A stretch of 64,000 nt of DNA. Origin: an uncultured Selenomonas sp. (GTDB lineage Bacteria; Bacillota; Negativicutes; Selenomonadales; Selenomonadaceae). Positions 7,807 through 15,754 of this stretch are shown one piece after another (the first letter of the stretch is position 1; the number at the start of each line of letters is the position of its first letter). Where the stretch lies: contig CAJPOT010000008.1 in assembly GCA_905372355.1 (NCBI GenBank), positions 1 through 64,000 on the forward strand. Direction: 5' to 3'. The notes under the pieces are model-generated. The model ran no database searches. It was not told where the DNA came from and saw nothing but the letters and a program-made list of their open reading frames with translations. Made by a program: the position numbers and the translations under genes.

Positions 7807-10312
7807 CTGTCCTCGCTCCCTTTTCCCTTATGCTGTAAATGACGAACTGCAAAGCCGTAGAAAGCTCCTGCCTGTCCTTCGTATTCTTATACCACTCGTA
7901 GAGCTGCCTGCGAATCCTCCTATATGCCTCCTGCGACTCAGCTCCCGCTCCGGGATCGAGCCGCGCAAGCACATAGGCGAAACGTGCGAGCTGCACCGAC
8001 TTTCTGTCCGCCTCCAAGAGATCCAAGAGGCGGTACGCCGCGCTCTTGCCCAATCGCACGAGACCGCCCTCTCTCGCATCGCCAAAAGAAAAATTCTGCC
8101 GCAAGAACGCCATCTTCGTGCCGCAAACGCCGTCGATGAAATCATCCCAGCCATAGACCTGCGTACTTTCCTTTGCCGCGCCCGCGCCGCGCTCCTCCGA
8201 AATCGTACCGAAGAGAGCCACCGCGTCCTTCTCGGGGCGGCTCTTCGCCAGCGATTCCAGCTCACCCGCCTTGCGCGCCATCGCGGCAACCGGGCACTTG
8301 TCCTTGAAAAAGCCGATGCCCGCCGAAAAATGCAGCCGTTCGCTCGTAAATCGCTGAAACGCCCGCCGCAGATCGACAGCAAGCTCCACAACCTCGTCCC
8401 ATGCACCGAGCAGGAAGATATCATCGCCGCCCGAATAGACGATGTGGATGTCGCGCTCCTTCTTCTTCTCCCTGCCAAAAAGCGAAAACTCCTCCGCCCC
8501 GCTCTCATTGACTCCATTGACCTCGCCACGGCACAGCGCGTTGATATAGTGCTTGAAGAAAAGCGACAGCTGGCGCGACAAGACCGCCGTGCGTGTCAAC
8601 GTCGCATACTTCGCCGGAAAACCCGCGCGAAACGCCGCGCCGAGATTGTCCACGTCGGCACGCAGCACGCCCAAGCGGCGGATGCCCGAGCCATCTGCCG
8701 TGCCGCCCGCAAGTTCCGCAAGCTCCGTGAACTCCATGACCCTGCCATCCTTGCGTGCCGTATAATCGCCGAGCCACAGATGCGTCGCCAGACTCTCGCC
8801 CGTATACACCTTGTTTTTGACATAAAGACGCTCTGCATCATACGGCAAATTTTCGACGCCCGCCAAAGACTCTGCCGAAAGATACAATTCGCGCCCCAAC
8901 CCCGGCAAAGGCAACGCTTCCTCATGCTTTGCCACCGAAACGCAAAAAACGTCCTCCTCCAAGATCCGCTGCCCGAAAAGATAGAGATTCGCACACATCG
9001 GGCAGGCGTCCGCTCCTTCTTCACCGCGATAAGCCACAAGCTCCGTCGAAGACGTATGGCAAATGCTGCACTCACGCGCCGCATCGAGCAGACGATTGCA
9101 CGAACTCGCAGGAGAAAAAAGACCAGCAAGCTGCGCTGGAGAATAGCGCGCCTGCTTCTCCGCCTCCAGCATATCGCTCAAACGCTGAAAGACAGCCTGC
9201 GTGCCATGCGTTCCTCCCTCCATACCCTCCGAAGATTCCATGCTCCCCGCACGAAACTCCTCACCTGCGCACGCCGTCCATGCCATCGCCAGATAAAGAC
9301 CGTCGCCGAAGTGCTGCATCATCCAATCATTGATCGCCTCATGATACTTCGCGAGCACCCCCCGCACCTTCTCCGTATTCGGCAGCAAGAGATAGAAATG
9401 TCCGCCGCCCGTATAGAGCAGAGCGCTGCGGCTCATCGAACAGGCGGTCAGAATCTCATCGGCAACATTTTCCAGCAAAATCTCCAGATAAAACGAACGT
9501 CCGCGCAGACTCTTCAAAGCCCCCTTCGAGGGAATCGCATAGATGAACGACTGGATGCCCGAAATATCTGCTGACACGAGCAAATACATCGGCTCTTTGC
9601 GCATCGCGCGCCCGCCTTCACCCGTCGTATGCTCCTTGTAGTCCGTGATGCCATGCGCCTTAAAATACTGCACCATCGAAGCAGCATACGCCGCCGTCAG
9701 GCGCACATGGTCATAGAGGGAAATATCCGCCGCCTCGGCACGCGCCGTGCTCGATGGCACATAGCTCAAGATCGCTTCCAACACGCGCAGAAGCTCATTG
9801 AGCTGCATATCGCTTGGCGAACGGCGCAGGAAATTCGCCTCCAAATGCTGATAAAGCTCCTGATACTCGGCGACCGACGCCCGCATGTCTGCCTGCTCAC
9901 GCGGAAACTGCATCCCGCCCGCCTCGGTGAGACCGCGCAAATAAAACGCGCGCCTTCCTCCTTGTGACGACGAACTGCCAAAAAGATTGAACACGCTCTC
10001 CAAATTTGCCGTCGCTAAAAAACCGCCGCCGCCCTCCTCCAACGTGCGGCGATCGCTTGCCGCCGCCAGATTGTCCGCCTCATATACGATGTAGCTGATG
10101 TCGTCCGCAGCCGCACGAAGAGCGCGCAAATCATCCGCATGATGATGGCGCACCGCACGCAGGATATCCGCATCTTCATCGCGCAAGAAGCGCGCGAGAA
10201 ACTTCGCCCCCGCCTCCGAATGCGTTTCCTGCGCCGGATTCGCACGCAAAACGAGCTTCCCTATATCATGAAGCAGCGCCGCCCGCTCCACGCGCTCACA
10301 CAAATCATCCAT
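7799..10312 (-). CDS. cas10: Cas10/Csm1, HD nuclease and cyclic-oligoadenylate synthase
   Basis: An 837-residue signature protein of type III-A. The N-terminal HD domain has LLHDIGKL (residues 13-20), followed by HHHADD. A zinc-binding region has CSICH and CPMC motifs. The palm domain carries VYSGGDDIFLLG near residue 626, so both the ssDNA nuclease and the cyclase active sites look intact. ATG 10312 follows GAGGAG; the earlier in-frame ATG at 10342 has no ribosome-binding site. The protein is the sensor of the complex: target RNA binding should trigger cyclic oligoadenylate synthesis, yet no CARF effector gene lies in the window. Confidence 0.93.
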   Translation of the reverse strand: MDDLCERVERAALLHDIGKLVLRANPAQETHSEAGAKFLARFLRDEDADILRAVRHHHADDLRALRAAADDISYIVYEADNLAAASDRRTLEEGGGGFLATANLESVFNLFGSSSSQGGRRAFYLRGLTEAGGMQFPREQADMRASVAEYQELYQHLEANFLRRSPSDMQLNELLRVLEAILSYVPSSTARAEAADISLYDHVRLTAAYAASMVQYFKAHGITDYKEHTTGEGGRAMRKEPMYLLVSADISGIQSFIYAIPSKGALKSLRGRSFYLEILLENVADEILTACSMSRSALLYTGGGHFYLLLPNTEKVRGVLAKYHEAINDWMMQHFGDGLYLAMAWTACAGEEFRAGSMESSEGMEGGTHGTQAVFQRLSDMLEAEKQARYSPAQLAGLFSPASSCNRLLDAARECSICHTSSTELVAYRGEEGADACPMCANLYLFGQRILEEDVFCVSVAKHEEALPLPGLGRELYLSAESLAGVENLPYDAERLYVKNKVYTGESLATHLWLGDYTARKDGRVMEFTELAELAGGTADGSGIRRLGVLRADVDNLGAAFRAGFPAKYATLTRTAVLSRQLSLFFKHYINALCRGEVNGVNESGAEEFSLFGREKKKERDIHIVYSGGDDIFLLGAWDEVVELAVDLRRAFQRFTSERLHFSAGIGFFKDKCPVAAMARKAGELESLAKSRPEKDAVALFGTISEERGAGAAKESTQVYGWDDFIDGVCGTKMAFLRQNFSFGDAREGGLVRLGKSAAYRLLDLLEADRKSVQLARFAYVLARLDPGAGAESQEAYRRIRRQLYEWYKNTKDRQELSTALQFVIYSIREKGARTDG

Positions 10313-10455
10313 AGCCTCATCTCCTCTCTTTGCCGAAATCATAAAGACTATATTAGAAAAATTCTGCTTCTAAAGAAAATTTCCTGCTTGCCTTGCCATG
10401 CAATCATAGATTTTTCTGCAATTTTTAGGAATCACTGATAAATTCAGCAATTCCT
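10313..10455 (-). promoter_or_regulatory. AT-rich gap between cas2 and cas10 with a hairpin
   Basis: This gap is the main break in the cas gene chain and is AT-rich compared with the genes around it. 10428-10454 forms an imperfect hairpin (GGAAT..CTGA / TCAG..ATTCC) just after the cas2 stop. A TAATAT element about 40 nt upstream of cas10 could be a -10 box but has no good partner. The gap may separate adaptation genes from effector genes; I cannot place a confident promoter. Confidence 0.35.
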
Positions 10456-10788
10456 TTAAAAGATAATGACATCTTCGATATGTCGATCCCCCACGCCCCA
10501 CGAACGAACCGACGTATGATCGGCCAACAAATAGATGCGCAAAGAATCCGTCTCCAAATCAATCAAGCGGCTCGTTTCCTCGACGAGCCGCTCGTACTTT
10601 TTCTTGCTCAAAAATGCCTCAAAAGCAGACTTCTGCACACGAATCCCATAGCGTTCGACACACTTGACCATGCGGTTGCGGCGCTTGTTGTCCACGATGT
10701 CGTAGATTACAAGCACGATGTAACGGCGCTCGTCAGCAGCGACAAACTCCATCTCCTCGTATTCCAGATCCAGCTCCATGTCTGCCAT
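10456..10788 (-). CDS. cas2: Cas2, spacer-acquisition protein
   Basis: A 110-residue protein with the Cas2 core YIVLVIYDIVDNKRRNRM near residues 23-40, including the conserved aspartate after the first beta strand. A VERYGIRVQKSAFEAF segment follows. Cas2 dimerises between two Cas1 dimers in the integrase. ATG 10788 follows GAGGTGG and lies 9 bp after cas1. The first ~20 residues are an acidic extension not usual in short Cas2 proteins. Confidence 0.9.
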   Translation of the reverse strand: MADMELDLEYEEMEFVAADERRYIVLVIYDIVDNKRRNRMVKCVERYGIRVQKSAFEAFLSKKKYERLVEETSRLIDLETDSLRIYLLADHTSVRSWGVGDRHIEDVIIF

Positions 10789-10797
10789 GCCACCACC

Positions 10798-11793
10798 TCA
10801 TCGCAAAAGAATCGGCTCATAGATCTCCGCATTCTGTGCCATCAACGCCTGTGCGTACTGCCCTACCTGCTGCGCAAGGCTGTGGCGGTACGAATGCTTG
10901 CCCGGCTTGTACTGATTGACCGTCCGAAGCTTCTTCTCATAGGCGCGCAGGAAGATACCGCGCCCCTCGCGCGTCAAGAATATGCCCTCGCCGTCATCCG
11001 CCGGCGCAAAATGCTCGGGCTTGATCTCATGGTGCTGCACGAGAGCGAGCACCATAGAATCGACGAGCACAGCGCGCCACTCCTCCATGAGATCGGACGC
11101 CAAAGCAGGGTGACGGTTCTTCAACGCATGAAGAAAGCCAAAGTACGGATGCAGCCCCTCGTTGCTCAAAGCCGTATAGATGTCATACATCAAAAGCGTA
11201 TAGCCAAGACTCAGCATCGCATTGAACGCATCCAAAGGCGGCCGTCTGCTGCGGCGCGAGAAAGAAAACTCCTCGGGCACGAGCCGCCCCAAAGCGCGGA
11301 AATACACCTTCGCGATGACACCCTCGTAGCCCATAAGCTGCTCGCTCGTCTCGCACTGAAAAATATGCTTGCGCAAGGCGAGAATCTCCTCGATGTCTCG
11401 ACGAACCTCGCCGAGTTCCGCCCGACGATTGTAGCGACGCAAAAGCGTCAGTTGGTTATGCACCTTCGCTGCAATCGCCTTGCGTCCCAGCGCGAGATAA
11501 AAGGATGAACCCTTGAGCAAGATCTGCTGCTCCTGCCGAAAGACATGCACATGACGTGTCGATTCAAGACGACCGAAGAATGCCCCTGTGCGCGACAGCC
11601 ATGTGACAGGGATGCCCAAGCGAAGAAGCTCCACCATTGCCTGTGAGGAAACTTGTACGCGGTCAATCAGAGTCAACCCTTCCAATACCTCCTCGGGAAT
11701 CTCCATGATGCACTCACGGTTGCGACCGATAACGAAATTCCCACCGCGCTTCTGAACATAAGCTCCCTCTTCCGTGATATAGACAAAACTCAT
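10798..11793 (-). CDS. cas1: Cas1, CRISPR integrase
   Basis: A 331-residue Cas1. The N-terminal beta domain begins MSFVYITEEGAYVQKRGG. The C-terminal helical domain contains the metal-binding Glu region (MGYEGVIAKVYF), then SLGYTLLMYDIYTALSNEGLHP and HHEIKPEHF with the conserved His and nearby acidic residues. No reverse transcriptase is fused. ATG 11793 has GGAGG 9 nt upstream and lies 17 bp from the outermost repeat, so longer upstream frames that read through repeats are spurious. It is cotranscribed with cas2. Confidence 0.93.
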   Translation of the reverse strand: MSFVYITEEGAYVQKRGGNFVIGRNRECIMEIPEEVLEGLTLIDRVQVSSQAMVELLRLGIPVTWLSRTGAFFGRLESTRHVHVFRQEQQILLKGSSFYLALGRKAIAAKVHNQLTLLRRYNRRAELGEVRRDIEEILALRKHIFQCETSEQLMGYEGVIAKVYFRALGRLVPEEFSFSRRSRRPPLDAFNAMLSLGYTLLMYDIYTALSNEGLHPYFGFLHALKNRHPALASDLMEEWRAVLVDSMVLALVQHHEIKPEHFAPADDGEGIFLTREGRGIFLRAYEKKLRTVNQYKPGKHSYRHSLAQQVGQYAQALMAQNAEIYEPILLR

Positions 11794-11809
11794 GCTCACA
11801 CCTCCAAGA

Positions 11810-11995
11810 ACTACCGTCCCCTTTCGGGGTTCATGTTCTGAAATTATATAGTTTTTACCCCATATATGACTGGTCGGCGGAAGACGAGTTTCCGTCCCCT
11901 TTCGGGGTTCGTGTTCTGAAATTAGGGATTGGCGGCAAAACTTGCCACAACAGACGCGCGTTTTCGTCCCCCTTTCGGGGTTCGTGTTCTGAAAT
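11810..11995 (-). CRISPR. Distal CRISPR segment: three repeats, two spacers, cut off from the main array
   Basis: Repeats at 11810-11844, 11888-11922 and 11960-11995 with spacers of 43 and 37 bp. All three carry the GTTCTGAAAT variant (plus strand) that elsewhere is found only in the two oldest repeats of the main array. The outermost copy is degenerate at its first four bases and has TTCATG for TTCGTG. The 11960 copy has one extra C. These are therefore the leader-distal, oldest units, now separated from the rest by a 639-bp cassette (11996-12634). Confidence 0.92.
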
Positions 11996-12011
11996 GCGGC
12001 AGCAAAAACTA

Positions 12012-12269
12012 TTACGAATAATGACCTCGGCAAGCAATTACACGCAAGACGTCTTCAACTACATCATAAACAATACGATTCGTGTCATCAATGCGACGAC
12101 TCCAATAGCCTGACAAAAAGCCGCGCAGAGGTTCTGGCTTGCCAATACCATGAAACGCATCCCTTTGCATATCTTTGACAAGTTCATTGATTCTCTTCAG
12201 GGTCTTTCGATCCTGCATCTGTCAATAGAGATAGTCTGCCCAAGCGCGCTCTTCCCACAGAACCTTCAT
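12012..12269 (-). pseudogene. YoeB/Txe-type mRNA interferase, interrupted by an in-frame TGA
   Basis: From ATG 12269 the frame reads MKVLWEERAWADYLY, then TGA at 12224-12222, then QMQDRKTLKRINELVKD and onward to 12012. The stop stands where YoeB proteins have the conserved Trp of the YLYWQ motif, so it is a TGG to TGA change. The rest is intact, with KPEPL, GYWSRRID, NRIVYDV and the C-terminal CRGHYS of the RelE/YoeB active site. Intact toxins of this family cut mRNA in the ribosome. The start overlaps the antitoxin stop by 4 bp. Re-initiation at Met18 would lack the first beta strand, so the toxin is probably dead. Confidence 0.85.
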
Positions 12270-12532
12270 GCATCTGCCTCAATCAACGCATGTTCCTGAA
12301 ATTTCGCAGTTCCGTTTTTAACGTCAGTAACAATGCTCTCAAGATGAGCGATATTCGCAGAGGAATAGAACGGATCGACGGAAACCTCAAACGGAATTCG
12401 CCTTTCTCGACTCATCTTTTTAGCAAAGATCGTGAATGCGGTTGTCATATTCATTCCAAGATCGCGGCAGACAGCTTCCATATTCCGCTTTAATTCAGTG
12501 TCCATACGAATATTGACCAATGTTTGCGCCAT
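12266..12532 (-). CDS. RelB/DinJ-family antitoxin, inside the CRISPR array
   Basis: An 88-residue protein. The N-terminal ribbon-helix-helix (TLVNIRMDTELKRNMEAVC) and the segment GMNMTTAFTIFAKKM match the DinJ/RelB DNA-binding domain. The C-terminal part (VDPFYSSANIAHLESIVTDV) is the usual toxin-wrapping region. ATG 12532 follows AAAGGGG. The gene should encode a toxin-neutralising autorepressor. It has a strong promoter of its own and is coupled to the yoeB remnant. The whole cassette sits between CRISPR repeats in the same orientation. Confidence 0.88.
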   Translation of the reverse strand: MAQTLVNIRMDTELKRNMEAVCRDLGMNMTTAFTIFAKKMSRERRIPFEVSVDPFYSSANIAHLESIVTDVKNGTAKFQEHALIEADA

Positions 12533-12559
12533 ATAGATCAACCCCTTTGCTGTCAGTTT

Positions 12560-12588
12560 AGTATAAGCAAAATACACTGTAAAGACAA
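12560..12588 (-). promoter_or_regulatory. Promoter of the dinJ-yoeB cassette
   Basis: Minus-strand TTGTCT (12583-12588) and TATACT (12560-12565), 17 bp apart, 28 bp before the dinJ ATG. A partly symmetric GTATTTTGCTTATAC overlaps the -10 and could be the antitoxin operator. The promoter points through the distal repeats into cas1. Confidence 0.65.
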
Positions 12589-12600
12589 CACATAAACAAC

Positions 12601-12634
12601 AGGCTGTGATTTCATCAATAAGAAATCATAGCCT
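12601..12634. repeat. 13-bp hairpin abutting the first repeat of the main array
   Basis: AGGCTGTGATTTC (12601-12613) and GAAATCATAGCCT (12622-12634) are inverted repeats with one wobble position and an 8-nt loop. The right arm ends exactly where the repeat at 12635 begins. It could be a weak terminator for pre-crRNA or the edge structure of the inserted cassette. No long T run follows it on the minus strand. Confidence 0.6.
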
Positions 12635-14428
12635 ATTTCCGTCCCCTTTCGGGGTTCGTGTTCTGAAATGCCTCGAATTGCAGCTTAAATATCGCTGAAA
12701 TTGCTCTCAGTTTCCGTCCCCTTTCGGGGTTCGTGTTCTGAAATTTCCGCACACCTAGGAAGAATCCGCGATTTCTTCTCACCGGTTTCCGTCCCCTTTC
12801 GGGGTTCGTGTTTTGAAATTTTTTGGCGGCTTTTTTATACATGCTAGCCTGCATGAGTTTCCGTCCCCTTTCGGGGTTCGTGTTTTGAAATTCGACGTCG
12901 ACCTCCAACATGGCGCGAAAACTCATGACGCCGTTTCCGTCCCCTTTCGGGGTTCGTGTTTTGAAATCTTTTGAACGAGTGCGCCGAGCGCATGGGGACG
13001 ACGCGAGTTTCCGTCCCCTTTCGGGGTTCGTGTTTTGAAATAAAAAGTGTTGACCAACAACGTGTTAAAGAGACGTTTCCGTCCCCTTTCGGGGTTCGTG
13101 TTTTGAAATACCTTGCACGGCACGCCGACCGTTTCGGCTAGACAAAGCGTTTCCGTCCCCTTTCGGGGTTCGTGTTTTGAAATTCGATACCCGCGCCCGA
13201 AAGGCGAATATACGCCTTGTTTCCGTCCCCTTTCGGGGTTCGTGTTTTGAAATTAGACGTAATGGAATATAAAGACTATGCAGGTATGGGTTTCCGTCCC
13301 CTTTCGGGGTTCGTGTTTTGAAATGGACGAGGCACGCGAGGCGTTGGAGGAAGCCAACAGCCTGTTTCCGTCCCCTTTCGGGGTTCGTGTTTTGAAATAA
13401 GCTCCCGACGGCGACGCTATTCGTTCCTTCGTGATTGAGTTTCCGTCCCCTTTCGGGGTTCGTGTTTTGAAATATTATATAACCTCCCTTATCTGCCCAT
13501 CGAAGCCCATATCGTTTCCGTCCCCTTTCGGGGTTCGTGTTTTGAAATGACCTACCCTGACGAATGAATCGACGGTGCAAGCGACTGTTTCCGTCCCCTT
13601 TCGGGGTTCGTGTTTTGAAATACATGAGCGACAAATTCGATAGATGCAGGTATCGCACCAGTTTCCGTCCCCTTTCGGGGTTCGTGTTTTGAAATAATGA
13701 GCTTTTCCCCGACTATGATAGCAATTTTGTTGTGTTTCCGTCCCCTTTCGGGGTTCGTGTTTTGAAATGTATTGCTCCCTGTATCGTTCGCTCGGCCGGT
13801 TAAGCGTTTCCGTCCCCTTTCGGGGTTCGTGTTTTGAAATAAACAAGGTCAAGGTTCTTTCCACGATGCGATTCCATAAGTTTCCGTCCCCTTTCGGGGT
13901 TCGTGTTTTGAAATTCGCTGCGGTTGCTTTGCAATCATAACCCTGCTACCGAGTTTCCGTCCCCTTTCGGGGTTCGTGTTTTGAAATTGCTCGACATGGA
14001 CACCGCGGCTTCGAAGCGTTTCAAGCAGTTTCCGTCCCCTTTCGGGGTTCGTGTTTTGAAATGCCGAGAATGTGTTTTTATATGAAATGGAGGAATTTAT
14101 CGTTTCCGTCCCCTTTCGGGGTTCGTGTTTTGAAATGAGCTGGAAGTGTTCTTGAACGAATAGGAAGGGAGAACGTTTCCGTCCCCTTTCGGGGTTCGTG
14201 TTTTGAAATTGTCGCATAAAAGGCGGGTGATAACATGATTACTGCCTGTGTTTCCGTCCCCTTTCGGGGTTCGTGTTTTGAAATTTGTACCTTGAAAACT
14301 TAATACGTTGCTCGAACCTACGGTTTCCGTCCCCTTTCGGGGTTCGTGTTTTGAAATTTGATAAGTTGTATGTTCGTCTCGCCAACAAGGCGAGTTTCCG
14401 TCCCCTTTCGGGGTTCGTGTTTTGAAAT
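12635..14428 (-). CRISPR. Main type III-A CRISPR array: 25 repeats, 24 spacers
   Basis: Twenty-five 35-bp repeats run from 12635 to 14428, with spacers of 33-41 bp. On the transcribed minus strand each repeat begins ATTTCAAAACACGAA, contains the hairpin CCCCGAAAGGGG and ends in the 8-nt handle ACGGAAAC. The copies at 12635 and 12710 carry the older TTCTGAAAT form and the first also starts with A for G; from 12785 on the repeats are uniform. The decayed end is therefore at low coordinates and the leader at high coordinates. Confidence 0.97.
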
Positions 14429-14599
14429 CTCGGCTTGCAAGCCCTGATTTTACGCGGCTTCAAGATGCTGTTTGCGGCGCGGATCGTTTTTTGTTCCTTT
14501 CCTGCTGCGACCTCTTGAAAAAATGCGCTTCAATCCTTGTCATTGCTGATGCGGCGGGGATTTCCTCTACAGTATAGCATGAAGCAGGAAAAAGGGCAA
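14429..14599 (-). promoter_or_regulatory. CRISPR leader and pre-crRNA promoter
   Basis: On the minus strand TTGCCC (14594-14599) and TATACT (14571-14576, extended by TGC) are 17 bp apart. Transcription would start near 14563, giving a leader RNA of about 135 nt before the first repeat. The stretch carries no gene and is the expected integration-proximal leader. Confidence 0.75.
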
Positions 14600-14623
14600 T
14601 GGTTCTACTGCCTTTTCCCAGTA

Positions 14624-15466
14624 TCAATACCGCTGCAAGAGTTGGGCGTTTTCCAAATCGTTGTTCAGCAGGCAGTAGTCAATCGCCGTATGCCCCGACT
14701 TGTCTTTCCGATAAGGATCCGCTCCTGCATCGAGAAGAATCTGTAGAAGCTCGTGCCTTGCCTCGGAAGATGTGTAGGTATGAGATACATACATCAACGG
14801 CGTCGTGCCATCGTTTGAACGATAGTTGACATCTATCCCTTGTTCGACAAGGTAGCGGCAGATTGCAATACCATCTCTCCCCAATGGCATGGACAAGAGC
14901 GCATTGCGCCGATCCATAGCATAGACGTCCTGAATGGAATTGATCGGCGCACCCCAGTTGTGCAGATATTCCATCAACGGAAGATTACCGTTTGCTGCTG
15001 CTTGCACGAAATAAGAGTGAACGCGATACTCGCGCGTACTGGTAACATACCCGCGCACATCTGCGCCGCGTTCAAGAAGGAGCTGCATGATCTCATGCCT
15101 GCCGTTGTATATCGCGCAGGACAAAGGCGTAGCGGTCTTGAAATTGTAGTAGGCGTTGATGTCAAGACCCTTGTCGAGCATACGCCCTACGGTATCAGCA
15201 TCGCCCTTTTCAATCGCCACGAAGAGCATCCTCTCATCCGTCGTCGGCTCTCGCTCGATGACGCGATTGTTGATCTCCCCATGCCGAGTCTTCTCCTCCG
15301 GCTTTTTTTCTTGTCCTTCCTGTTTCCCGCCTTTGAGGATTGAGCCGAGGACATCGCCGATAATTTTGCCCCATTCGCTCGCTTCCGCTTTTGCTGGGTG
15401 GATGACAGCAGGGACACCTGTGAACAGGAAGGCCGCAGCCACAGTCGTGGCGACAAATTTCTTCAC
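14624..15466 (-). CDS. Secreted ankyrin-repeat protein
   Basis: A 280-residue protein with a Sec signal peptide (VATTVAAAFLFTGVPAVIHPAKA, cleavage near residue 28). A charged linker follows, then at least four ankyrin repeats from about residue 78: ERMLFVAIEKGDADTVGRML, TPLSCAIYNGRHEIMQLLLE, an insert-bearing repeat, and TTPLMYVSHT through LLQILLDAGADP. Ankyrin repeats bind proteins, and here they would act outside the cytoplasm. The start is GTG 15466 with AAGGAG upstream. It lies between the CRISPR leader and the mmd operon and shows no functional link to either. Confidence 0.8.
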   Translation of the reverse strand: MKKFVATTVAAAFLFTGVPAVIHPAKAEASEWGKIIGDVLGSILKGGKQEGQEKKPEEKTRHGEINNRVIEREPTTDERMLFVAIEKGDADTVGRMLDKGLDINAYYNFKTATPLSCAIYNGRHEIMQLLLERGADVRGYVTSTREYRVHSYFVQAAANGNLPLMEYLHNWGAPINSIQDVYAMDRRNALLSMPLGRDGIAICRYLVEQGIDVNYRSNDGTTPLMYVSHTYTSSEARHELLQILLDAGADPYRKDKSGHTAIDYCLLNNDLENAQLLQRY

Positions 15467-15658
15467 AGCATTCGCTCCTTCATTTCGCGGCGGCTTGGTC
15501 GCCGCGCATCGCTGGTTCTATTCCAATTCCAAAGATGCCAAAAAGGCGCCGCCTTCGGTCGGAGCGTCACACCCGACATCTCTTTTGCCCATTGCCGAAG
15601 CATGCGGCGCGTGAGGACGCTTTTTTCACCTCAAAAGCAAGATGCCTTTTCTTGCTCA
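15467..15658 (-). promoter_or_regulatory. Long, foldable 5' leader of the ankyrin gene
   Basis: The ~190-nt leader can pair GGCATCTTGCTTTTG (start) with CAAAAGAGATGTC about 60 nt later. Inside are a TGAGG/CCTCA hairpin and a GCCG/CGGC hairpin. Then come GTCGG/CCGAC and AAGGCGGCGCCTTTTT, a small GC stem followed by T residues that could be an attenuator. I do not recognise a known riboswitch class in it. Confidence 0.4.
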
Positions 15659-15687
15659 AGTATAGCAAGATTATTCTCTCCTGTAAA
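15659..15687 (-). promoter_or_regulatory. Promoter of the ankyrin gene
   Basis: Minus-strand TTTACA (15682-15687) and TATACT (15659-15664) with a 17-bp spacer, placing the transcript start about 185 nt upstream of the GTG start. Confidence 0.65.
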
Positions 15688-15726
15688 GAGCACCACCACA
15701 GAGTCTCGCCCGCTTAGCAAAGCAAA

Positions 15727-15754
15727 ACTGCCGCACGCAGATGCGTGCGGCAGT
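15727..15754 (-). terminator. Terminator of the methylmalonyl-CoA operon
   Basis: A perfect 13-bp stem ACTGCCGCACGCA/TGCGTGCGGCAGT with a 2-nt loop, followed on the minus strand by TTTG. It lies about 90 bp after the last gene of the operon. Confidence 0.8.

Noticed and set aside
11793-12033. An N-terminal extension of Cas1 by 80 residues
   Set aside because: The extension reads through the distal repeats. ATG 11793 has a good GGAGG and gives the normal Cas1 length.
12012-12218. A complete 68-residue toxin starting at Met18
   Set aside because: It lacks the conserved N-terminus and has no ribosome-binding site. The upstream in-frame sequence shows that it is the tail of an interrupted yoeB.
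12633-14463. Several open frames across the CRISPR array encoding repeated QNTNPERGRK or SKHEPRKGTET peptides
   Set aside because: They are translations of the 35-bp repeats and spacers, with no ribosome-binding sites. The region is a CRISPR array.
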